Source: JAIBJN01 sp963775625
Lineage (GTDB): Bacteria > Actinomycetota > Thermoleophilia > Gaiellales > Gaiellaceae
Assembly: GCA_963775625.1 (NCBI GenBank)
Contig: CAVZJM010000015.1
Span: forward strand, 1 to 46,293
Reading direction: 5' to 3'
DNA: 46,293 bases
Positions within the stretch are counted from its first letter, which is position 1. Each line of letters begins with the position of its first letter. Shown here piece after piece: positions 39,880-46,293 of this stretch. The position numbers and the translations under genes are program-made. The notes under the pieces are model-generated. The model saw nothing but the letters and a program-made list of their open reading frames with translations, was not told where the DNA came from and made no database searches.

Positions 39880-40683
39880 ATGATCCCCGCACCCCGCCCA
39901 CGCGCCCAGGGCATGGCGACGAGCTCCGACGGAACGCGAATCGCCTGGTACCGGTACGGCGGGGGCGAGCGGGCGCTTCTGTTCGTGCCGACGTGGAACA
40001 TCGTCGACGCGCGCGTCGTCGGGCACCAGGTCGCCGCCCTCGAGCCGCACGCCACCGTCGTCACGTACGACCCGCGCGGGGCCGGCGGCAGCGAGCGGCC
40101 CGAGCGCGGCTACGAGTTTCGGCTCCACGCAGACGATGCGCTCGCGGTCCTCGAGGCCGCCGGGGTCGAGCAGGCGGCGCTCGTCACCGCGTCCCGAGGA
40201 GTCAACGCCGCGCTGCTGCTGGTCGCCGACGACCCGGAGCGGTTCGACCGCCTGGCCGTCGTCGCGCCGTACATGGAGCTCGAGGACGAGCCTCCCGACC
40301 CCGAATGGCTCGAATCGCTTCGAACCGACTGGCCCGGCTTCATCGTCCCGTTCATGCACGAGGTCTTCACGGAGCCGGACTCCGCCGACGTCATCGCCGA
40401 GATGATCGCCATCGGCCTCGAGGCGACGCCGGAGGTCGCCGTCACGCAGGAGCTCGAGCTCGACTGGCAACGACCGGCTCGCCTCCTCCCGCAGGTCACC
40501 TGCCCGACGCTCGTCATCCACGGCGAAGACGACGCCGCCGTCCCCGCCTCGCTCGCCGAGCGCATCGTCGCCGCCATGCCGAACGCGCGGCTGGAGCTCA
40601 TCGCAGCCGGCGGACACCGGCCCGACATCCGCACCCCGGAGCTCGTCAACCCGCTCCTGCTGGATTTCCTGCTCGAGTCGTAG
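39880..40683 (+). CDS. Alpha/beta-hydrolase
   Basis: 267 residues. TSSDGTRIAWYRYGGGERAL and VVTYDPRGAGGSERPERG form the oxyanion-hole region. The nucleophile elbow is TASRGVNAAL (S-R-G in place of the more usual G-x-S-x-G, the first Gly being Thr/Ala). TLVIHGEDDAAVP carries the acid and GGHRPDIRTPELV the catalytic His. The family covers esterases, peroxidases and adenylate-cyclase-linked hydrolase domains; the substrate is unknown. The ATG at 39880 is used; TAGGCT lies 10 nt upstream. A second ATG at 39913 is possible. Confidence 0.87.
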   Translation: MIPAPRPRAQGMATSSDGTRIAWYRYGGGERALLFVPTWNIVDARVVGHQVAALEPHATVVTYDPRGAGGSERPERGYEFRLHADDALAVLEAAGVEQAALVTASRGVNAALLLVADDPERFDRLAVVAPYMELEDEPPDPEWLESLRTDWPGFIVPFMHEVFTEPDSADVIAEMIAIGLEATPEVAVTQELELDWQRPARLLPQVTCPTLVIHGEDDAAVPASLAERIVAAMPNARLELIAAGGHRPDIRTPELVNPLLLDFLLES

Positions 40684-40711
40684 CCCGCCCAGTTCGAGGC
40701 AGAACGGCTCA

Positions 40712-40782
40712 AGGCGCGGACCGGATTCGAACCGGTGTACGAGGCTTTGCAGGCCTCTGCCTAACCACTCGGCCACCGCGCC
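40712..40782 (-). tRNA. tRNA-Cys (anticodon GCA)
   Basis: A 71-nt cloverleaf: acceptor GGCGCGG/CCGCGCC, D-arm GCCGAGTGGTTAGGC, anticodon arm GAGGC-CTGCAAA-GCCTC with anticodon GCA, short variable loop, T-arm CCGGTTCGAATCCGG and discriminator U, as tRNA-Cys requires. The CCA end is not encoded. Confidence 0.97.
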
Positions 40783-40827
40783 GGCGACGAAAACATCGTA
40801 TCGAGCGAACTTTTTGGCGGGTGGGGG

Positions 40828-40950
40828 TTGAGAGGATCCGATAGTTTTGCGCAGAATAGGGACCACGCTCGCCGATGCGAACCTTGTCCCGGGGTTGATA
40901 CCGCGTTGGTGGGCAGGAGCCCCGGCCCCCTACCGGGGCTCCACCCTTTT
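40828..40950 (+). ncRNA. Possible short transcript or leader ending at a strong terminator
   Basis: A candidate promoter (TTGAGA at 40828, AGAATA at 40853) leads into ~60 nt without a reading frame and then a perfect 10-bp hairpin (GGAGCCCCGG/CCGGGGCTCC, 40916-40942) followed by CACCCTTTT. It lies between tRNA-Cys and the ECF gene, in the sense direction. It may be a small RNA or an attenuated leader; promoter assignment is weak. Confidence 0.4.
40916..40950 (+). terminator. Rho-independent terminator upstream of the ECF gene
   Basis: Perfect 10-bp GC stem GGAGCCCCGG/CCGGGGCTCC with a seven-base loop (CCCCCTA) and a trailing TTTT at 40947-40950. Confidence 0.8.
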
Positions 40951-41058
40951 CTGGAACGGACTAGCCGGGCGCGATTCGGGTTGACGTTCGGCATGGCTCG
41001 GGCCGTGGCGGCCCGCGATCTTCCCTCCGGCCGAACATTTCGGTTTGATACTCCTGGC

Positions 41059-41616
41059 GTGCAGCTCGCATCGCTCCCAGACGCCCAGCTCGTCGCCCGT
41101 TGCCGCGGAGGCGACGAGGACGCCTGGAGGGAGCTCGTCGCCAGGTTCTCGCGCTACGTCTTCGCCATCTGCTCGCAGGCGTTCCGGCTGCGGCCGGAGG
41201 ACTCCGAGGAGGTCTTCCAGGAGGTCTTCGCCCGCACGTACCAGCACCTCGGGAAGCTCAGGGACGACGAGGCGATCCGCCCGTGGATCGGCCAGCTCAC
41301 GCGCCGGCTCTGCATCGACCACCTCCGCTCGAGCTCGCGGGAGGAGATCGTCGACCCCGAGACGCTGCCCGGGGGCGTCGACGAGGCGATGACGAACCTC
41401 GACGACGCCTTCGCCGTGCACGAGGCGATGGCCGAGCTCACGGAGAACTGCCGCGAGATCCTCGACCGCTTCTTCGCCCGTGACGAGAGCTACCAGACGA
41501 TCGGCGCCGCGCTCGAGATCCCGTCGGGGACGATCGCCAGCCGCATCTCCCGCTGCCTGGCACGGCTGCGGGAAGTCTTCGAGGGAAGAAATCCGGCCCC
41601 CGACGCGTCGAGTTGA
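41059..41616 (+). CDS. ECF RNA polymerase sigma factor
   Basis: 185 residues. Region 2 is seen as SLPDAQLVARCRGGDEDAWR, then PEDSEEVFQEVFARTYQHLG. Region 4 is MAELTENCREILDRFFARDE, then SYQTIGAALEIPSGTIASRI. The GTG at 41059 is preferred over ATG 40993 because it gives the standard N-terminus and because GATACT lies exactly 6 nt upstream, the same leaderless pattern as other genes here. Unlike the first ECF gene there is no obvious anti-sigma factor; an 83-residue gene follows 10 nt later. Confidence 0.92.
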   Translation: MQLASLPDAQLVARCRGGDEDAWRELVARFSRYVFAICSQAFRLRPEDSEEVFQEVFARTYQHLGKLRDDEAIRPWIGQLTRRLCIDHLRSSSREEIVDPETLPGGVDEAMTNLDDAFAVHEAMAELTENCREILDRFFARDESYQTIGAALEIPSGTIASRISRCLARLREVFEGRNPAPDASS

Positions 41617-41626
41617 CGGAGACCCG

Positions 41627-41878
41627 ATGACCGCCTACGACGAACAACGACTCGCCGAGCTGATCAGGGCGCTGCCGCCTGCACCGCACGCCTGGGTGGA
41701 AGCGGCCCAGGAGCTGCCGCTCGCGCGGGGACGCCTCGACGACATCGTCGCCAGGGCCGAAGCCGACCTCGCGTTCCGCGACGCGCTGATCGCGGACCTC
41801 GAGGCGACGCTGAAGCTCGAAGGCTACGAGCCCGGGGCGATCTCGCTGGACGAGCTGCGCCGCCGCCTCGAGAGCTGA
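41627..41878 (+). CDS. Small helical protein next to the ECF sigma gene
   Basis: 83 residues: TAYDEQRLAELIRALPPAPH, then WVEAAQELPLARGRLDDIVA and LIADLEATLKLEGY. It is acidic, helical and without cysteines or membrane segments. Position and spacing imply co-transcription with the sigma gene, so it may modulate it; it is not a known anti-sigma family as far as I can see. Confidence 0.7.
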   Translation: MTAYDEQRLAELIRALPPAPHAWVEAAQELPLARGRLDDIVARAEADLAFRDALIADLEATLKLEGYEPGAISLDELRRRLES

Positions 41879-41900
41879 GCGGGTCCCAGGGCAAAAGAAA

Positions 41901-41921
41901 GGGCCGCCTTGCGAGCGGCCC
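41901..41921 (+). terminator. Terminator of the ECF operon
   Basis: GGGCCGC and GCGGCCC form a perfect 7-bp stem with a CTTGCGA loop, preceded by AAAAGAAA and followed by GTTTCC. Confidence 0.75.
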
Positions 41922-42045
41922 GTTTCCAGGGAGTCCCGGCGTGTTGCGGCCTCACGTCGGAACCAGTTCCAGTTTTCGGCAGCTTCGGCGCAGACCTTTA
42001 GCCCGGATTCGGAAGAAGCGGCAGCGCGCCTGCGTTGGGAACGGC

Positions 42046-42524
42046 ATGACTCCCCTGACGACCGTCGCAGCTCCGTACAAGCCAAGGCACGTCCGCTTCG
42101 TCCGCCGCGAGGAGGTGGCCGGCTGGCAGCTCAAGCTCTACGGCATCGCGCTCAACGGGAAGGAGCCCGACGCCGGGTTCGTCGAGGCGACGCGCGACCT
42201 CGCCGCCGCCGTCCTCCCCCAGCCCCCGGCCGGCGACGACCACTACGGCGTCGCCTTCGCCACCGCCCACGACGCGACCTCCGCTCTACATCGCGCTCGT
42301 CTACTGGTGGCAGTCGGAGAACGAGCTGCACCAGCGCATCTACGTCAGCCCGAAGGACGACCCGATCGCGTTCGTCCCGGTCGAGAACCAGCCCGCCGGC
42401 TGCGTGTGGGAGCTCGAGATCGTCGAACTTCGAGCGGCGCGCGTGGATCGAGGACGTCCTGGCGAACCCGGACGGCCCCGACCTCGAGCGCTACCTGGAG
42501 CGCCGCGTCGACGCAGACGTCTAG
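42046..42524 (+). CDS. Conserved-looking hypothetical protein (two frame breaks)
   Basis: About 158 residues. KPRHVRFVRREEVAGWQLKL, YGIALNGKEPDAGFVEATRD and DDHYGVAFATAHDATS lead into LYIALVYWWQSENELHQRIY and FVPVENQPAGCVWELEIV after one extra base near 42283. A second near 42425 precedes FERRAWIEDVLANPDGPDLE. The corrected stop is TAG at 42522. It looks like a soluble alpha/beta protein; I do not recognise the family. Confidence 0.65.
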
Positions 42525-42761
42525 GAGCGGGCCGGGCGGCGAGGTACTGGGCGAACAGCCCCGCGCTCGTCCCCAGCCACTCCCTGAACGCGCGCTCGAA
42601 GTCCTGCCCTCGCTGCTCGGCGAACGAGGCCTGCGGGCACTTGTGGCCCAGAGGCGCCGGATACCGCCGCTGGCAGCGAGCGCACCGCTCGAGCTCGCCG
42701 AGCATCACCGCAGGCGCCGCGCGCGGACGCCGATCTTCTGTCTGACCCCGTTCTGCTCCAT
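42521..42761 (-). CDS. Small zinc-finger-like protein (frame breaks)
   Basis: About 80 residues on the minus strand with a GGAGAGGGAG ribosome site before ATG 42761. MEQNGVRQKIGVRAR is followed, after an apparent missing base near 42720, by VMLGELERCARCQRRYPAPL and GHKCPQASF, giving C-x2-C...H-x2-C, a likely zinc ribbon. The tail REWLGTSAGLFAQYLAAR probably ends at the TAG complementary to 42521-42523, overlapping the stop of the converging gene at CTAG. This needs a second missing base, so the end is uncertain. Confidence 0.5.
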
Positions 42762-42818
42762 CTTCTCCCTCTCCTTGCGGTCCAAAGACAGGACGGAGCA
42801 GGCTCCGGCGTTCTTCCC

Positions 42819-42850
42819 GCGAGGGGGCGCCGATCGTGGCGCCCCCTCGC
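42819..42850 (-). terminator. 13-bp perfect hairpin downstream of the sugar-dehydrogenase gene
   Basis: GCGAGGGGGCGCC and its exact complement surround GATCGT, 13 nt past the stop at 42864. The A/T content is low, so it may act as a 3' end stabiliser as well as terminator. Confidence 0.75.
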
Positions 42851-42863
42851 AGGATGGCTCTTC

Positions 42864-44966
42864 CTAGCCGGTCGGGACGAGGACGACCTCGTCGCTGCCG
42901 CTCAGCGGCGGGACGTCGCCCACGCCCGGATCCTCGTACACGGCGACGAAGACGCCGCTCAGGTCGTCGGTATCCGGGTCGTGGCCCTCGGGCTCGGTGG
43001 TCTGGATGGTGCCGACGCAGCCGACCGCGGTCGTCTGCGGGTGGCCGTGGTCGTCGTGGCCGAGGATGTACGTGACCTCGACGCGCGAGCAGTCCACCGG
43101 CTGGTCGTCGGTGACGGTCACCTGGAACGCGACGGCGTCGCCGAAGGCGAACGCCTGCCCGTCCACCGGCGTCACGAACTCGACGATCGGCGCGGTGTTG
43201 CCGACGACGATCGTGATCGACGTGGCGGCCGAGCGGCCGTGCTCGTCGATGACGTTCAGGGTGGCGCGGTAGACGCCGTTCTCGGTGTAGGTGTGCGTGG
43301 GATTCGGATCGTTCGAGTCGCGCGTCCCGTCTCCGTCGAAGTCCCACTTGTAGCGGAGCCGGTCGCCGTCCGGATCCATCGTCCCCTCGCTCGAGAACTC
43401 GACGGTGAGGGGCGCGGGCCCGTTCGTCGGCTCGGCGGTCATCATCGGCTGCGGCGCGTGGTTTCCGCCGGGGCCGATGTAGTCGATGCGGGCGAGCTGG
43501 GCGTCCGGGTTCTCGCTGAAGAACCCATCGCCGTACTCGAGGACGTAGAGAGCCCCGTTCTCCCCGAACTCGAGGTCCATCGGGTTGTCGAAGACGAACG
43601 AGTCGAGCACCGGGTTGATGTCCGCGAGCTCGCCGGCAGCGTCGAGGCGGAACTCCTTCACGTAGTCGCGCGTCCACTCGTGGAAGAGCGGGACGCCGTC
43701 GTAGTAGGCCGGCCACGCCAGCCCCTGGTGCTTGCTGACCTTGCCGGGCTTCACGGCGTCGAGGTCGAGGGCAGGCCCCGCCATGGGGCCGATGCCGCCG
43801 GTCTCGAGCTCCGGGAACTCGGCCGAGGGGCCGTACGAGTACCAGACGTCCGGCTGGACGACCGGCGGAAGCTCAGTGCGGCCCGTGTTGTGGGGCGAGG
43901 CGTTCACGGGAGCCGCGCAGTTGAACGGCGCCCCCGACGTCTCGGTGGCGAAGTCGTAGTCGACGTACGGCAGCTCGGCGGTCGCGCAGTACGGCCAGCC
44001 GTAGTTGGCGGCCTCGCGCACGATCGTCCACCTGCCCTGACCTGCGGGGCCGCGCAGCGGGTCGGGCTCGTCCGCGTCCGGCGAGTAGTCCGCGACGAAC
44101 AGGTCGCCGGACTCCCGGTCGAGCTCGATCCGGAACGGGTTCCTGAAGCCCATGACGTAGATCTCGGGCTTCGTCAACGGCGTCCCGGGCGCGAACAGGT
44201 TGCCCATCGGGATCGTGTAGCCGCCGCCCTTCTTGGGCGTGATCCGCAGGATCTTCCCGCGCAGGTCGTTCGTGTTGGCCGAGCTGCGCTGCGCGTCGAA
44301 GGCCGGGTTGCGATCCGGCCGCTCGTCGATCGGCGTGTACCCGCCCGACTGGAACGGGTTCGTGTCGTCGCCGGTCGAGAGGTACAGGTTGCCCTCGCCG
44401 TCGAAGACGATGTCGCCGCCGACGTGGCAGCAGATGCCCCGGTCGACCGGCACCTGGAGGATCTTCTCCTCGGTGCTCAGGATGATCTCGTCGTGCTGGA
44501 ACTTGAAGCGGGACAGCTGCAGGTAGCCCTTGAAGCGGTCCCAGTCGGCCTGCGTGCCCTCGAAGGGCGCGTCGCCCTCGTTCACGTCCGGAGTGGACGG
44601 GTCGTCCAGGGGCGTGTCGAGCGGCGGCGAGTAGTACAGGTACACCCACCGGTTCCGCTCGAAGTTCGGGTCGAGGGCGATGTTCTGCAGGCCCTCCTCG
44701 TCGTGCTGGTAGACGTCGAGCTCGCCCACGATCGAGTTGACGCCGTTCGTCGGGTCGTGCATCCACACGACCCCGGGGCGCGTGACGTGCAGGACCCGGC
44801 CGTCCGGGAGGACGGCGAGGTCCATCGGCTCGCCCGGCTCGTCGTTCAGCGTCACCTTCTCGAACTCGGTGTCCGGCGGTGGCGCCTGCGCGCCTGCGAC
44901 CGCCGGCAGCGCGAGCAGCGCCACCACGGTCACGACGAGGCACGCCAATCTGGCAGTCAGGTGCAT
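42864..44966 (-). CDS. Secreted glucose/sorbosone-dehydrogenase-like protein with PKD domain
   Basis: 700 residues, intact. A signal peptide (ARLACLVVTVVALLALPAVA) is followed by a six-bladed propeller of the PQQ-dependent aldose sugar dehydrogenase family: MDLAVLPDGRVLHVTRPGVV, EEGLQNIALDPNFERNRWVY, CHVGGDIVFDGEGNLYLSTG, and MGFRNPFRIELDRESGDLFV with the usual G-x-R-N-P. ANYGWPYC follows. The C-terminal third has a PKD domain (DPDGDRLRYKWDFDGDGTRD and THTYTENGVYRATLNVIDEH) and another Ig-like part. It probably oxidises or binds sugars outside the cell. Confidence 0.93.
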   Translation of the reverse strand: MHLTARLACLVVTVVALLALPAVAGAQAPPPDTEFEKVTLNDEPGEPMDLAVLPDGRVLHVTRPGVVWMHDPTNGVNSIVGELDVYQHDEEGLQNIALDPNFERNRWVYLYYSPPLDTPLDDPSTPDVNEGDAPFEGTQADWDRFKGYLQLSRFKFQHDEIILSTEEKILQVPVDRGICCHVGGDIVFDGEGNLYLSTGDDTNPFQSGGYTPIDERPDRNPAFDAQRSSANTNDLRGKILRITPKKGGGYTIPMGNLFAPGTPLTKPEIYVMGFRNPFRIELDRESGDLFVADYSPDADEPDPLRGPAGQGRWTIVREAANYGWPYCATAELPYVDYDFATETSGAPFNCAAPVNASPHNTGRTELPPVVQPDVWYSYGPSAEFPELETGGIGPMAGPALDLDAVKPGKVSKHQGLAWPAYYDGVPLFHEWTRDYVKEFRLDAAGELADINPVLDSFVFDNPMDLEFGENGALYVLEYGDGFFSENPDAQLARIDYIGPGGNHAPQPMMTAEPTNGPAPLTVEFSSEGTMDPDGDRLRYKWDFDGDGTRDSNDPNPTHTYTENGVYRATLNVIDEHGRSAATSITIVVGNTAPIVEFVTPVDGQAFAFGDAVAFQVTVTDDQPVDCSRVEVTYILGHDDHGHPQTTAVGCVGTIQTTEPEGHDPDTDDLSGVFVAVYEDPGVGDVPPLSGSDEVVLVPTG

Positions 44967-45070
44967 GGTTGGACCCCCTGGTCTCGCTGACGACTGACTA
45001 CCGCCGTCCTACCACGCAGGCCGAAGCCCAAACCCGAACCGTGGCGGGGATCCTGCCGAGGGTGCCGCGC
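44967..45070. other. Promoter region of the sugar-dehydrogenase-like gene
   Basis: 104 bp between two minus-strand genes. A GGGGGTCC precedes the ATG at 44966 and serves as a weak ribosome site. No clear hairpin or consensus promoter is seen. Confidence 0.4.
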
Positions 45071-45811
45071 TCAGATGCGGATGAAGTCCTTCTTGTCCCA
45101 GCCGCGGGTGCGGGTGCAGACCTCGAAGCCCTCGAAGCTTCCCTCGTCGTTCGTGTTCCCCTCGATGCTCGTGAACGCCTCGGCGCTGCCCGAGACGAAG
45201 ATCCCGACGTGGCTCCAGTCGTTCGGATTGTCCTTCGCGCTCAGAAACAGGGCCCCGGGCTTCACCTTGCGGCGGTTGGCGGCGACCGACCCCTCGATGA
45301 AGCGGTCGCGGTCCCTCGCCGAGAAGGCCAGCTGGTCGACGCCGAACGACTTCACGATCGGCATGTCGACGCCCGCCGACTCGGTCGCCTGCTTGAGGAC
45401 GAAGCAGGCGAAACCCGCGCACCAGGGGGCGGCCGGCCCCTCGAGGCCGTCCATGTAGAGGCGAACCCACGGCCCCGCGTTCGTCCCGCCGATCTCGCGC
45501 GGGTGCTCCCTGAGGTGTCGCTTGGCATAGGCGACGACGAGCCTGCCCAGAGACCTCTTGCCCGCGGGAATCGGCTCGAGCACCGCGCGCATCGGGGCGA
45601 CCAGCAGGTCGTACGTCGCACTGTCGACCACGCCGGTGACAGGGAGCCCCTTCCGCTGCTGGTAGCGCTTGACGCTGGTCTCCGTCGCCGGGCCGAAGTC
45701 GCCGTCGGCCACCGGGCCGGGGCCTTGCAGCGACAACCACTCCTGGACGCGCTTCACCTTCTTGCCACGATCCTTGCGCTTGATGTCCTTTGCGAACGTA
45801 AGCTCGTCCAT
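45071..45811 (-). CDS. Peptidoglycan-binding CHAP/NlpC-like hydrolase
   Basis: 246 residues, without a signal peptide. The N-terminus has a PG_binding_1 domain (VKRVQEWLSLQGPGPVADGD, FGPATETSVKRYQQRKGLPV). The rest is a papain-like amidase domain with PWCAGFACFVLKQA (catalytic Cys), DWSHVGIFVSG (His) and IEGNTNDEGSFEG (Asn/Glu). Lack of a signal suggests a phage-type endolysin or export by another route. The ATG at 45811 has AGGAGG six bases upstream, better than the GTG two codons earlier. Confidence 0.85.
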   Translation of the reverse strand: MDELTFAKDIKRKDRGKKVKRVQEWLSLQGPGPVADGDFGPATETSVKRYQQRKGLPVTGVVDSATYDLLVAPMRAVLEPIPAGKRSLGRLVVAYAKRHLREHPREIGGTNAGPWVRLYMDGLEGPAAPWCAGFACFVLKQATESAGVDMPIVKSFGVDQLAFSARDRDRFIEGSVAANRRKVKPGALFLSAKDNPNDWSHVGIFVSGSAEAFTSIEGNTNDEGSFEGFEVCTRTRGWDKKDFIRI

Positions 45812-45927
45812 AGCCACCCTCCTGGCCTTTCCGATGATCGTTCAGCCCGGCTCGTCGGGCGATCTTAGGAGCCTCGGTACAAGGTCACAAGGGCAGGCAG
45901 GAAGGACGTCTTGCGCCCGAACAGACG

Positions 45928-45948
45928 AAAACCCCGCCGGAGCGGGGC
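45928..45948 (-). terminator. Terminator of the tRNA-Gly transcript
   Basis: CCCCGC-TCCG-GCGGGG followed by TTTT on the minus strand, 8 nt after the end of the tRNA-Gly 3' half. This shows that the 3' half is the native chromosomal end of the tRNA gene. Confidence 0.8.
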
Positions 45949-45955
45949 CTTCAGG

Positions 45956-45998
45956 AGCGGATGATGGGACTCGAACCCACGACCTTCTGCATGGCAAG
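45956..45998 (-). pseudogene. 3' half of tRNA-Gly (anticodon GCC), attachment-site remnant
   Basis: From the anticodon loop TTGCCAT through GCAGA (3' side of the anticodon stem), AAGGTC, T-arm GTGGGTTCGAGTCCCAT and acceptor strand CATCCGC with discriminator U, this matches the 3' half of tRNA-Gly(GCC). The 5' side of the anticodon stem should be TCTGC but is TCGCAC, and no D-arm or 5' acceptor GCGGATG occurs within the remaining 295 bases. The break is exactly at the anticodon loop, where tyrosine integrases recombine. Confidence 0.75.
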
Positions 45999-46293
45999 TG
46001 CGAGCGGCCGTTCGCTTCCGTTCAGGCCGTTCGCTCAAACCGCCTGTTTGCGCGGGCTTGCGTCCAATCGAGCGAAACGCATGCGAACCCGAGCGAACGC
46101 CGAACCTTGCCATTCTTGCCACGCGTTCAGGTGCCGAACCTGGACCGGCGAGCTTCTCTGCGAACGTCTACGCGTCTTCTCGGACAGGCCCGCGTAAACC
46201 TGCAGCCGTGACGGGTCCCCACGTAGCGAGGAGCGCGACACTGTCTGGCACTCGAGCGTGTCGTGCTTGGCATTGAGAACCGGCTGAACCAGC
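45999..46293. mobile_element. Edge of an integrated element (attR side), no gene recognised
   Basis: Sequence beyond the tRNA break has no counterpart to the host tRNA and is less GC-rich. It holds two direct copies of GGCCGTTCGCT (46006-46016, 46025-46035), several GCGAA repeats, a CTTGCCA repeat pair (46105-46112 and 46115-46121) and a CGACAC...GTGTCG pairing near 46237-46263. Reading frames here are short; no integrase catalytic R..HxxR..Y set is visible. The element, if real, continues past the window. Confidence 0.5.

Noticed and set aside
45669..46211. 180-residue plus-strand frame containing DGTRTHDLLHGK, and 45961-46197 containing MMGLEPTTFCMAS
   Set aside because: These strings are translations of the antisense of tRNA-Gly, a well-known source of spurious proteins.
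46035..46241. Minus-strand 68-residue frame as an integrase C-terminus
   Set aside because: No conserved Arg, His-x-x-Arg or Tyr of tyrosine recombinases can be seen; left unannotated.
45956..46293. Group I intron in tRNA-Gly
   Set aside because: The 5' half of the tRNA is not found downstream within the window and no intron core is visible; an integration site fits better, although an intron longer than 295 bp cannot be excluded.

Overview
This is a high-GC chromosomal segment from an actinobacterium. The gene content, the many GTG/TTG starts, the apparent leaderless promoters and a dgt-dnaG pair suggest a deep-branching class such as Thermoleophilia (inference; the 16S gene at 9063-10611 can settle it). 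Most of it is ordinary housekeeping DNA. The last ~300 bases look like the edge of an integrated element.

Layout. 1-5022: dnaG (cut by the window edge), dgt and an SDR on the minus strand; divergent from these, a cupin, a histidine phosphatase, a small Sm-like protein and an M48 protease. 5116-5614: a secreted hypothetical. 5670-10943: a complete rRNA operon on the minus strand (16S-23S-5S, no tRNA in the spacer) with its promoter, leader hairpin and processing stems. 10964-12118: tyrS. 12141-17048: a four-gene minus-strand operon (secreted DUF4331 protein, TPR protein, two NicO/RcnA-like metal transporters with His-rich loops). An ECF sigma factor, an RskA-type anti-sigma factor, a PASTA-containing class A PBP and a DUF4234 protein run the other way. 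21418-27898: minus-strand genes for 3-methyladenine glycosylase, a RemA-like regulator, a DegT aminotransferase, ilvE, a YbaK protein, serA and a class V aminotransferase. 27927-30545: membrane protein, secreted LVIVD-like protein and a 30-residue membrane peptide. 30546-34854: gatC-gatA-gatB followed by overlapping SnoaL and GNAT genes, with a cold-shock gene upstream. 34947-38292: folD, an isoprenylcysteine-methyltransferase-like protein, an HMG-CoA-reductase-like protein, a hotdog thioesterase and a small protein. 38561-45811: secreted beta-helix protein, alpha/beta hydrolase, tRNA-Cys, second ECF sigma factor with a small partner, two poorly known genes, a large secreted sugar-dehydrogenase/PKD protein and a peptidoglycan-binding amidase-like protein. 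45928-46293: terminator and 3' half of tRNA-Gly, then foreign-looking DNA.

How the genes work together. serA, the class V aminotransferase, ilvE and the DegT enzyme are stop-start coupled or closely packed and form an amino-acid/transamination block. gatCAB makes Gln-tRNA and/or Asn-tRNA indirectly. The DUF4331-TPR-NicO-NicO operon facing an ECF/anti-sigma pair is the best candidate for an uncharacterised system, probably linked to metal handling at the cell surface.

Caveat. About 16 genes are broken by single-base frame shifts (about 26 in total, mostly one extra base), while many neighbours are intact. The encoded proteins continue perfectly in the next frame. I annotate each as one gene and treat the shifts as most likely sequence errors, not gene decay.
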